Shown piece after piece: positions 31,703 through 39,453 of a DNA stretch of 64,000 nucleotides (the first letter of the stretch is position 1; each line of letters begins with the position of its first letter). The notes under the pieces were generated by a model. The model was not told where the DNA came from, searched no databases, and worked only from the letters and a program-made list of their open reading frames with translations. The translations under genes and the position numbers were made by a program. Origin of the DNA: Anaerolineales bacterium (GTDB lineage Bacteria; Chloroflexota; Anaerolineae; Anaerolineales; DRMV01); the NCBI GenBank assembly GCA_026996855.1, contig JALWJZ010000103.1, forward strand, positions 22,185-86,184. Direction: 5' to 3'.

Positions 31703-31822
31703 GGCGTTTCCTCGGGTGTAAAGAGTTGGCTGCCAAAGGGTATGTACCCTTTGGCAACGGAATTTCGATGGGTCAAAGCCCAACAGGGCGTTGCGGTACT
31801 TTCCAGGCGGCAAAACAAAAAA

Positions 31823-31886
31823 CAGGCGGAGGGAGCGGGATTCGAACCCGCGGTGGGCGCGAGGCCCACAGGGGATTTCAAGTCCC
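31823..31886 (-). pseudogene. Displaced 3' fragment of tRNA-Ser(UGA); left attachment repeat of the element
   Basis: 64-bp repeat with one mismatch to 60653-60716; lacks the 5' 28 nt of the tRNA. Confidence 0.92.
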
Positions 31887-31908
31887 GAAGCCGCCAGGTG
31901 GCTCTATT

Positions 31909-32742
31909 TTACCGCAAAAGAAAGCGGTTGAAACGTCTGTGAAACTCTTGCAGTTCTTGCGTTGCAAAACGCCCGTAAAAGTGGACGGTGACGTAAATCG
32001 TACTGTGTCCCATCAACTGGCTGAGCATAGCCAGGTTTCCCCCGTTTTCCAGAATTCGCCGTGCGAAGGCATGGCGGAACGCGTGCGGATTCCATCGCTT
32101 CACTCCAGCCCGTCTCCCAATATCCCGGAGTACGTGATAAATCGTCCACTTGGAGAGTACGAAGACGCGCGGGTCATCCGTCTGGGGTCGCTCGCGAAGC
32201 CAATCCTCCAAGGCCTTCCGTGTGGCTTCTCCAAAGAAGACGAAACGCGAGCGCTCCCCCTTCTCGTAGACCAATGCTCTGCCTGCATCCAGATCCAGGT
32301 TGTCCAGGGTGAGGGTGGCCACACCGTTCAGTCGCGCCCCAGTATCGGCGAAAAAGAGCACCAGTGCGCGCTCACGGGCGTTTCGGCAAGCCCGGAGCAT
32401 TTTCAGGATGTCCTCATCGGAGATGGCCTTGGGGGGTTGGTTGGGCAACGTCGGGAAAGCGATTCGCTCCATAGGGTTGCGTTCTATCAAACCTTCACGG
32501 TAGGCCCAACGGAAGAAGCGCCTCCAGGTTCGCAAGTAACCGTGGAGTGTGCTGACGGCCAGGCCGCGCTTTTGAAGTTCCTGATACCGATTCTGCAAAT
32601 CAATGTGAGTAACCTCTGACAACTCCCGTTCGAACAAAGGTTGCAAACTGCTCTGGAGCCGTTTTTTGTACCACTTCCGGGTGGCTTCCGATTGGACGGT
32701 GAGGCTTTCGAAGAAAAGCCTGAGTGCCTCCTTGACGCGCAT
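31909..32742 (-). CDS. Tyrosine recombinase/integrase
   Basis: Catalytic pattern DTGARLNG...HAFRHAFARR...LMGHS...FYGRF; immediately next to att repeat. Confidence 0.92.
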   Translation of the reverse strand: MRVKEALRLFFESLTVQSEATRKWYKKRLQSSLQPLFERELSEVTHIDLQNRYQELQKRGLAVSTLHGYLRTWRRFFRWAYREGLIERNPMERIAFPTLPNQPPKAISDEDILKMLRACRNARERALVLFFADTGARLNGVATLTLDNLDLDAGRALVYEKGERSRFVFFGEATRKALEDWLRERPQTDDPRVFVLSKWTIYHVLRDIGRRAGVKRWNPHAFRHAFARRILENGGNLAMLSQLMGHSTIYVTVHFYGRFATQELQEFHRRFNRFLLR

Positions 32743-32806
32743 GACCCACCTCCAGCGCTAATTATGTGGAGATAGGGAGGCAAATAAGGTGTGCCCTAAA
32801 AAAGAA

Positions 32807-32832
32807 ACCCCGCGGCCGATAGCCGCGGGGTC
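32807..32832 (-). terminator. Intrinsic terminator downstream of relE-like toxin
   Basis: Minus strand: ACCCCGCGGC-TATCG-GCCGCGGGGTTTCTTTTTT. Confidence 0.75.
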
Positions 32833-32851
32833 GGACACACAAGAACAACGG

Positions 32852-33109
32852 TCAGCGGTACGCTTCGCGCCGGTGGACCACAGCGTGCACGTACACCCGC
32901 TTTTCGGCGTCGTTTATGTCGTAGAGAATGCGGTACGGGCCAACGCGCAGCCTGTAGGTGTTTTCCTGGCCGCGCAATTTTTTCACGCCGGGAGGGCGGG
33001 GGTCTTCTTGGAGGGCTTGGAGGATTTGTTTAATGCGAGATACATAGTGAGCGGGTACCCGGTCCAAGTCTTTGTAGACCGACCGGTGTACCTCAACCCG
33101 ATACTTCAC
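32852..33109 (-). CDS. RelE/ParE-family toxin
   Basis: YRVEVHRSVYKDLDRVP...GVKKLRGQENTYRLRVGPYRILYDIND. Confidence 0.9.
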   Translation of the reverse strand: MKYRVEVHRSVYKDLDRVPAHYVSRIKQILQALQEDPRPPGVKKLRGQENTYRLRVGPYRILYDINDAEKRVYVHAVVHRREAYR

Positions 33110-33296
33110 GGGCGCCCCCCATTTCTAAGCCCTCCAAGAATTCCTCCAAAGGCACGTAATTGGGGGCCTGTTTTCGAGCCTGGACCACCAACATGTCCAG
33201 GATGTCCTCCCATAGTTCAGGGTCCACCAAAACCCAGGTTTTTCCCTGGGCATCGCGCACCCATCGCGTTTGGGTTTCCAGGCGTTCTTCCAGCAT
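33093..33296 (-). CDS. Cognate antitoxin-like protein
   Basis: 67 aa, overlaps the toxin start; preceded by GGAGGA RBS and CAAGGGTCCCTTG palindrome near 33340. Confidence 0.7.
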   Translation of the reverse strand: MLEERLETQTRWVRDAQGKTWVLVDPELWEDILDMLVVQARKQAPNYVPLEEFLEGLEMGGAREVSG

Positions 33297-33414
33297 AACA
33301 CTTCCTCCTTTTGGCTTTGGGCTTCCATGGGAGCATTGTACCGCAAGGGACCCTTGAGATAAAGAAAACCCGCGGCGGGTGGCCGCGGGGGATTTTTGTG
33401 CGCAGGCGGGTGGC

Positions 33415-34290
33415 CTACGCGTTGGGAAAGACGGCCTTGTTGATGTCTGCATTGTGCATGGCGTGCAGGGCGCGCGCCTTGCGCTGGATGGCTCGACCAT
33501 AGCCGTCCTTGGGTTGGTAGTTCTCCGCCAACCATCGGATGTAGTCGGGGTCCTCTTGAGCAATTTGCTCAAGCGTTTTCCCCTTGTGCTTCCCGAAACC
33601 CATGGTGAACGGCTTCTTGTCATTCCGCTGGTCCTGAGTGGACGGGCGGGATTGCAGGGCTTCGGGATGGTGCTGGCGGAGAAAGTCACGGGCCACTTCG
33701 GCCCATTTGCCCGGCGCATAGGGCGAGGTGGCCAACCAGCGCACATACCCCGGTGCTTCAGCCCAGACCCGGGCCAGGGTCTTGCCCACGTGCTTGCCGA
33801 AGTCCAGCACACGGGAGCCGGGGTCTTCCTGGGGCTTTTGGGCTTCTGTGGTCTGCCGGGCTTGCGGCTGTGCGGGCTGGGGTTGCCCCCCATCCTGCCA
33901 TCCCAGGGCTGCGGTGAGTATCTCTGCCAGGTGGATGTGCTTGCACCGCACGGCCCGGTTGATGAAGTCCGGGCATCCGCAGGTGGCCTCGGGCTCCAGT
34001 TCCACCAGGTACGCTTTCCCGTCGCCGTTCTCGATGACGAAGGCCACGGGGCGCACCCGATAGCGGCCTTCGGCCAGGCCCTGCAGGGCCCGCTGACGCC
34101 GGACCTGGATGGGGTCGGCCTGTTGCTTTTGGGGCTTTTGGACTTGCGGCTTTTGCGTGGTCATGGCAGCACCTCCACTTTGGGATTTGGGCTTCAGGCT
34201 TTGAACGAAGGCGTTCCAGGCTTCACGGGCTTTGGGGTCCCAGGGGTCCTCGAACCCACTGGCGATGAGCCAGGCTTTCACCGCAGCCAT
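33415..34290 (-). CDS. SWIM-type zinc-finger protein with two ExoX-C-like GKHxGKT repeats
   Basis: CGCPDFINRAVRCKHIH; VLDFGKHVGKTLARVWAEAPGYVRWLATS and TMGFGKHKGKTLEQIAQEDPDYIRWLAEN; start could be 34162. Confidence 0.7.
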   Translation of the reverse strand: MAAVKAWLIASGFEDPWDPKAREAWNAFVQSLKPKSQSGGAAMTTQKPQVQKPQKQQADPIQVRRQRALQGLAEGRYRVRPVAFVIENGDGKAYLVELEPEATCGCPDFINRAVRCKHIHLAEILTAALGWQDGGQPQPAQPQARQTTEAQKPQEDPGSRVLDFGKHVGKTLARVWAEAPGYVRWLATSPYAPGKWAEVARDFLRQHHPEALQSRPSTQDQRNDKKPFTMGFGKHKGKTLEQIAQEDPDYIRWLAENYQPKDGYGRAIQRKARALHAMHNADINKAVFPNA

Positions 34291-34603
34291 GGCTTTCCTC
34301 CAGTTCCTGGGACCGCACCTCGGCCTCGAAGGCCAGGGTGTCCCAGAATTCCCTCTGGGCTTTGGGGTCGGTGGGCTTCAGGCGCTCGGCCAGGGCCAGC
34401 ACCAGGAAGGCCCGACGGTGGGCGGTGAAGGTGGCCACCTGCCGCAGCAGGTCCATGATGTCCCTGGTGCGGTTGATGACGAGATGGTGGATGAGCTCCG
34501 GGTGCTCCTCTTCCACCTTCACCAGGCCCTCGATGTCCTGCCAGAGGCCCTCCAGGCGGACCAGGAAACCCGGGGCTTCCCAGCGCTCGAACAGGGGCTT
34601 CAT
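34223..34603 (-). CDS. Hypothetical protein
   Basis: 126-aa ORF in operon order with RBS GGGAGG. Confidence 0.55.
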   Translation of the reverse strand: MKPLFERWEAPGFLVRLEGLWQDIEGLVKVEEEHPELIHHLVINRTRDIMDLLRQVATFTAHRRAFLVLALAERLKPTDPKAQREFWDTLAFEAEVRSQELEESHGCGESLAHRQWVRGPLGPQSP

Positions 34604-35091
34604 GGCTTTCCCTCCCGGTCAGAATTTGGGCTTTGGGGGATGGGCGTGGGCTTCCCCCATCCCATGAAACCGAACTCATCGTGGAAGTGGGCGACCAGGA
34701 TGTGCTTTCGGCTTTCACAGAAACGGCATAAGCGGCGCACCACGAGGGGGATCCGGGTGGCGCTTCCCTCCCGGACCTGGGCGCTCCACAGGGGCTTTTC
34801 GATGACCCACTGCTCCTGCCGCATCCCGTTGTCCACCAGGACCGTTGTTCCGGGTGCCAGGACCGCGATGTGGATGCGGTCGCGGACCCCGGCGGTCACG
34901 ACGTCCTGGTGGAACACCTGCTGGAAGCAGGTGGGGCACAGGGCATGGGTTCCCCAGGCGACCGGCACGGGCCGGATGGTGACCTCGGCATTGCAGAGGT
35001 CGCAGAGGACCTCGGCGATGACCGGGCCTTCTTCCAGCACCTCACCGGTGAGGGGGGCCAGCACCTTCCACGCGGTGCGCGGGCCCAGCAT
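34600..35091 (-). CDS. Hypothetical Cys-rich (zinc-ribbon-like) protein; start uncertain (35091 or 35217)
   Basis: CDLCNAEV...CPTCFQQ...LCRFCESRKH. Confidence 0.6.
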   Translation of the reverse strand: MLGPRTAWKVLAPLTGEVLEEGPVIAEVLCDLCNAEVTIRPVPVAWGTHALCPTCFQQVFHQDVVTAGVRDRIHIAVLAPGTTVLVDNGMRQEQWVIEKPLWSAQVREGSATRIPLVVRRLCRFCESRKHILVAHFHDEFGFMGWGKPTPIPQSPNSDREGKP

Positions 35092-35125
35092 CTTCCAGAC
35101 GACCTGGCTTTGGGCTTTTTGGTGC

Positions 35126-35175
35126 GGGGCGCACCGGGAAAAAGCCGCGTCCGCGGCATCTTCCCGGTGCGCCCC
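35126..35175 (-). other. 50-bp hairpin element 1 (tandem covarying pair)
   Basis: GGGGCGCACCGGGAAAAAGCCGCG/TC/CGCGGCATCTTCCCGGTGCGCCCC. Confidence 0.85.
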
Positions 35176-35183
35176 ATAGGGCA

Positions 35184-35233
35184 GGGGTGTCCTGGGAAAA
35201 AGCCGCGTTCGCGGCATCTTCCCAGGACACCCC
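35184..35233 (-). other. 50-bp hairpin element 2
   Basis: GGGGTGTCCTGGGAAAAAGCCGCG/TT/CGCGGCATCTTCCCAGGACACCCC. Confidence 0.85.
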
Positions 35234-35457
35234 TTTGTCCGCTTCCCGGAACCTGGAAGCGGACGGGCCGGCTATTCGGCTGTCAAGGTGCCGGGAAACG
35301 CAAAACGCCCCACGCCGAAGCGGTCAGGCTTCGACATGGGGCTTTCGTGCTTTCATAGAAAAAGCCCAAAGCCACATCGGGCTTTGGGCTTTGGAGGCTT
35401 TGCGGGGCTTTGCGGAGTGCGAGAGTGCTTGGGTTCAGGCTTTTCCGGTCGAAAAGG

Positions 35458-35486
35458 ATTATAGCGAAGTCATTTCAGGGTTTCAA
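35458..35486 (-). promoter_or_regulatory. Putative sigma70 promoter TTGAAA-N17-TATAAT
   Basis: Minus strand TTGAAACCCTGAAATGACTTCGCTATAAT; overlaps the 3' end of the OB-fold gene. Confidence 0.55.
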
Positions 35487-35799
35487 CCTTCTCGGCGATG
35501 ATGACGTTGGCCGCACGGGGGATGAGTACATGGCGCAGGTGCTCAGGCAGGGCGTCCTGGGGCAGCACCCGGCGCACCAGTTGGGCCAGGGGCTGTGTGA
35601 AGTCATAGGAGCCGAGTTTGCCTTCGACCCGGATGACCTGGCCTTTTTTCACCTCAGCGCCGTTAGGGAGCCAGACGGTGACGTAGTAGTCCTCGGTGTC
35701 GGTGCGGTGATTGAGGCGGGCCCAGGTGAGCCTGCGGCCCGCATGAGGGGCCTTCCACACTTTGACCACCTTGCCGGTGAACGTGACCTGGTTTTCCAT
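35470..35799 (-). CDS. OB-fold single-stranded-DNA-binding-like protein
   Basis: MENQVTFTGKVVKVWKAP...YYVTVWLPNGAEVKKGQVIRVEGKLGSYDF. Confidence 0.65.
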   Translation of the reverse strand: MENQVTFTGKVVKVWKAPHAGRRLTWARLNHRTDTEDYYVTVWLPNGAEVKKGQVIRVEGKLGSYDFTQPLAQLVRRVLPQDALPEHLRHVLIPRAANVIIAEKVETLK

Positions 35800-35946
35800 A
35801 CGGCACCTCCTTCAGGCTTTGGATGGCCCTGTCAGGTCCTGCCGGATTGTGTCGCACAAGGGGCCTTGTGCGTCGCAAGAGGGGCTTTCACGCCGCGAAA
35901 AGCCCCGTTTTTGGCCCGTAACGCCGGAAAAACGTGTCGTACAATG

Positions 35947-36492
35947 TCACTCCCCTTCCTCTGGCCCTCTGAGTACCACATGCGCCATCCACCCTTTCAC
36001 CCATTTTCCGTTGACCTTGGCCTCTACTTCAAACCAACGATAGCCCTGGTTTTCGACTTCCTTTCCTGTCCAATACACCACGGTACCGTTAGGCACCACA
36101 ATCACCACTTCGGCTTCTAAACTGGGTTCCTGGCGCAAATTCGCCCCATTCGCTGCTTGGGCCTGAACTGTGAAGGCTTTAAACGGCGTGGGGGTCGGTA
36201 CAGGCGTGGGAGACGGCGCGGGTGTTGGTTGCGGTTTAGGCGTGGGCGTGGGCATAGCGGCAAGGGCTTGCTGGACGCGACGTGGTACCAGGGTTTTGGT
36301 GGCGTAGAACACCCCTGCAACCGTCCCGCTGAAAAAAGCAAAAAGCCCGACTCCCATTAACACCAACGCCATCGTCCAGGATATTTGCGAAACGCGCTGT
36401 TTGAAACTTTCCAAACGGGCTTTCCATCCGGGCTGAACGGGTTGTTCAACAGACACGCTTTGCAGTTTTTCCCAATTGGTAGTCATGACCAC
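35947..36492 (-). CDS. Membrane-anchored bacterial SH3-domain protein
   Basis: One TM helix, Pro/Thr linker, then ANGANLRQEPSLEAEVVIVVPNGTVVYW...GWMAHVVL. Confidence 0.8.
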   Translation of the reverse strand: MVMTTNWEKLQSVSVEQPVQPGWKARLESFKQRVSQISWTMALVLMGVGLFAFFSGTVAGVFYATKTLVPRRVQQALAAMPTPTPKPQPTPAPSPTPVPTPTPFKAFTVQAQAANGANLRQEPSLEAEVVIVVPNGTVVYWTGKEVENQGYRWFEVEAKVNGKWVKGWMAHVVLRGPEEGE

Positions 36493-37661
36493 ACCTCCAA
36501 CCAGAAGTCTTCAGGCTTTTCCTGAGCCAAAGTGACCAAATCCGTTGCCCGACCGGGCAACCCCATGCGCCTGATGTCCGACACCAGAACGCGACGGCGC
36601 TCCGGGTTCGCGGCCACCAAAGCCACGAACCCGCCGTTGGCTTCGGCGTTGTGCCGCCACTTGGCCGGATTCTCTTTGTCGCTGATTTCCACTTCCACGA
36701 ACACACGGCGTTCGGCGTCCAGGGCCAGGTCGGGGGGCGTGGGACTGTCCACCTGGGGCAGCACTTCCACCTTGTAGCCCCGCAACCGGGCGTGCATGGC
36801 CGCGGCCAGCACACCGAGAGTGTGTTTTTCAAAGCGTTCGCCCTCATGGAGACGTATGAGCCGTTCCCAATCGCTTTCCACCGGTTCCCAACCCAACCGA
36901 CGGGCCAGGTCTTTTCCTTCGGATGTGAGCCGATACACGGCCAGACTGGAAGCCACATCTGGCCGCCCGTTCAGCGTGGCTTCCACAAGAAAGCCGCGCT
37001 GGGCCATGAAGGACCCGGCCTTGCGCACCCAGGACCGGGTTGTGTTGGGGGAACGGTGGAAGGCCTGGGCCAGGATGAGCACGTGCTCCATGCGGGTGTT
37101 CACACCGAACCGGGCGAGCAGAAAGACCATCATCAGCCCGCGTTTCCAGCGCACGCCGCCGGAGCGGGCGACCTCACGATACAGGCTGGGCACACGGATT
37201 CCCCCTTCCCAATCCACCTCTTGCAAAGCCCTGGCCCACTCTTGCAGAAGGTCCACACGATGCGGAAGCACAGGCGTTGCGTTGGATGTTGGCTCTGCGA
37301 CTGCGGGTGTTTCATGCTCAGATGTTTCATGCTCAGAGAGAGCAGCCTGCTTCGGCTTGTGCTCTGGTTCTGGCTCTGGACTGCCGTTCCAGGGGCGCGT
37401 GAGCACGTCCTCGAAAAAGCGTTCCCAATCCTGGGCCGTCCAATGTTCCAAAGCCCTGGGATTGGCCTTGCGCAGGGCTTCCAATCGCTCGCCCGCGCCC
37501 AGACGGTAGGCCAGGCGCACCATGAGGGACCGGAAGGCCTGCACTTCGGCCTCGGCCCGTTTTCGCCATTGCCGTTCCAGCGCGGCCAGGCTATCGCTCA
37601 GGCCTGCGGAATCGCGGTGTAGTTCATTTCTCCAATTCACGAACGGCTTGCTCCAGAGCAT
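36483..37661 (-). CDS. Replication-relaxation-like protein (wHTH plus PD-(D/E)xK-like region)
   Basis: wHTH-like LYREVARSGG...; PTPPDLALDAERRVFVEVEISDKENPAKWRHN. Confidence 0.55.
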   Translation of the reverse strand: MLWSKPFVNWRNELHRDSAGLSDSLAALERQWRKRAEAEVQAFRSLMVRLAYRLGAGERLEALRKANPRALEHWTAQDWERFFEDVLTRPWNGSPEPEPEHKPKQAALSEHETSEHETPAVAEPTSNATPVLPHRVDLLQEWARALQEVDWEGGIRVPSLYREVARSGGVRWKRGLMMVFLLARFGVNTRMEHVLILAQAFHRSPNTTRSWVRKAGSFMAQRGFLVEATLNGRPDVASSLAVYRLTSEGKDLARRLGWEPVESDWERLIRLHEGERFEKHTLGVLAAAMHARLRGYKVEVLPQVDSPTPPDLALDAERRVFVEVEISDKENPAKWRHNAEANGGFVALVAANPERRRVLVSDIRRMGLPGRATDLVTLAQEKPEDFWLEVWS

Positions 37662-38046
37662 GAATAGCCTGCTCCTTGGGTATCTGTCCCAGGCTCCAAT
37701 CTCTCACGGCTTTGGCGGCCTGCAAGACGGCCTGTCTCTCCGGTTCCAGGGCTTCCACGCGTTGCTCATTCACCAATCGAAGCGTTTCCTCGTACAGCCA
37801 TTGGCCGCGCACGGCGTCAGGGTTCCCGTCCAAAATCTCGGCCAGAGCCTCGGTTTGGCGGCGCAGCGCCGCCAGTTCGCGGTCATAGGCCCGTTCCTCC
37901 TTGAGGATTTGCCACTCCGTCCAGGTCAACAGTCGGTCTGGTGCCAGGGACTTCCCCAAAGCACCCAGGCCCACCATCACCGCCAGGACAATCAGAAAAG
38001 CGCCTATGAGCATAGGCATTCGTTTGACTTCTAATTCAATCTCCAT
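37624..38046 (-). CDS. Membrane/coiled-coil hypothetical protein
   Basis: N-terminal TM, then charged helices. Confidence 0.65.
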   Translation of the reverse strand: MEIELEVKRMPMLIGAFLIVLAVMVGLGALGKSLAPDRLLTWTEWQILKEERAYDRELAALRRQTEALAEILDGNPDAVRGQWLYEETLRLVNEQRVEALEPERQAVLQAAKAVRDWSLGQIPKEQAIHALEQAVRELEK

Positions 38047-38109
38047 GAGACCACCTCCTGGGGGCCGCCCCTGGCAGGCCGCCTAAGTGACGGCCCCAGG
38101 CGGCAGTGC

Positions 38110-38244
38110 TCAGGGCAAAAGGCGGGCGAGGGCGAGGAACCGAGCCAAAACCCACCGGTTCACAGCCTGGCCAACTTTGAGAATGAAGAGCAGTTTGAGA
38201 ACCAGCAGCCAGGCCATCATGCTGAGGGATGCAGAGCCGCGCAT
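38110..38244 (-). CDS. Small hydrophobic peptide (44 aa)
   Basis: GGGAGG RBS; MRGSASLSMMAWLLVLKLLFILKVGQAVNRWVLARFLALARLLP. Confidence 0.5.
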   Translation of the reverse strand: MRGSASLSMMAWLLVLKLLFILKVGQAVNRWVLARFLALARLLP

Positions 38245-38327
38245 GGGAAACCTCCCACAAGTGATTTCCCCATGCCGCGACGAAGTGCCGGGAGCATGGG
38301 TACCCAAATGCTCCCGGCACTTTTCCC

Positions 38328-38762
38328 TCAGCGCGTGCGGAACGTGCCCTCGGCATCCGCCCAACCCTCCAACGCGACCGTACGAGGAAGAAACCACAGA
38401 GACACTTGACCACGACTCACACAACGAATGCGACGCTCACCTACAGGATGGGCTGCAAAAGAAACCCCCTGCAAAACAGGGGCACCCTGGAGGGTGCGCA
38501 GGAACATGGCACGCCCCACCTGCAAGGCTCGCGGGGACCATTTCATGCGTTTCACGCCTGTTTGTTTGAAAGCATCCACACCGTCCTCAAAAGCCACTTG
38601 AACGGCTGCCTCGCATCCCGCGTCCGTGGCCACCTGCAATCGGGCGTCAGCGTAAAGCAAGCGGAGGCCGTCAATGACCAACGCCATCAACGGCATGAGG
38701 ACGAAGCCCAGGAGAAGGGCCGTCCATGCCAGCGACGAGGCTCGAACGGGGCGCATCACCAT
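38328..38762 (-). CDS. TadE/TadG-like pilus assembly protein
   Basis: TM then LVIDGLRLLYADARLQVATDAGCEAAVQVAF. Confidence 0.75.
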   Translation of the reverse strand: MVMRPVRASSLAWTALLLGFVLMPLMALVIDGLRLLYADARLQVATDAGCEAAVQVAFEDGVDAFKQTGVKRMKWSPRALQVGRAMFLRTLQGAPVLQGVSFAAHPVGERRIRCVSRGQVSLWFLPRTVALEGWADAEGTFRTR

Positions 38763-39157
38763 CCCTCCTTGCGGAAGGTGGCCCTGGCCTGGCCATGAAA
38801 ATCCGACATGTTCACGCCGAACCAAGAGGCCAGGCCCTTGAAGTAGTTGGGCACGGTGAAGTCTACGATGACCTGAACCTCACCGCCTCGTTCGGACGCC
38901 GCGACGACTCGAACGCGGTATTGCCCTACCGGGGCCACGGCGATGCGCTGCATGGCCGCCTGACGTGCGAGAGCGGCCGGATTCTCCTGCGCCACGGAAC
39001 CCATGCGGGCACCGTAGTTGGCCGCATTGGACGCCAGCAACCCCGCGTAGCCAAAAAGGGCCAGGTTGAAAAGCCCTATGGAGAGCAACAGAAGCAGCGG
39101 GTAGGTAAAAGCGGCTTCTTCCAATTCCCCGCGGCGTTTACGCCACCATCGCCACAT
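38756..39157 (-). CDS. TadE-like pseudopilin
   Basis: KRRGELEEAAFTYPLLLLLSIGLFNLALFGYAG. Confidence 0.85.
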   Translation of the reverse strand: MWRWWRKRRGELEEAAFTYPLLLLLSIGLFNLALFGYAGLLASNAANYGARMGSVAQENPAALARQAAMQRIAVAPVGQYRVRVVAASERGGEVQVIVDFTVPNYFKGLASWFGVNMSDFHGQARATFRKEGW

Positions 39158-39172
39158 CCCAATCTCACCTCC

Positions 39173-39352
39173 CTACAAACGGCTGGCCAGAGATTGGAAG
39201 GTCTGACTGACACGGCTCCCCAGCGCATACACACCAACTACGGCCACCAAGACGAAGAAAGCAATGAGTAACGCCTTTTCATCCAGTTCCCCGCGACGCT
39301 CTTCCAGCCAAAGGCGCATTTTGATAACCTTCAACATCAGACACTCGACCAT
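39173..39352 (-). CDS. Flp-family type IVb pilin-like protein
   Basis: ERRGELDEKALLIAFFVLVAVVGVYALGSRV. Confidence 0.75.
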   Translation of the reverse strand: MVECLMLKVIKMRLWLEERRGELDEKALLIAFFVLVAVVGVYALGSRVSQTFQSLASRL

Positions 39353-39382
39353 ATCATTACCTCCTTCAGGCGGATTTAAAGC

Positions 39383-39453
39383 AAAAAGGCGTACTACCCC
39401 TCCGGTAGTACGCCAGTCATTTCGCATTATAGAGCCATGGACGCAATGGTCAA
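39383..39453 (-). promoter_or_regulatory. Promoter (TTGACC-N16-TATAAT) followed by leader hairpin and T-tract
   Basis: Minus strand: TTGACCATTGCGTCCATGGCTCTATAATGCGAAATGACTGGCGTACTACCGGAGGGGTAGTACGCCTTTTT. Confidence 0.75.

Noticed and set aside
31823-31886. Second functional tRNA-Ser gene
   Set aside because: Lacks the 5' acceptor and D arm; it is the displaced att fragment
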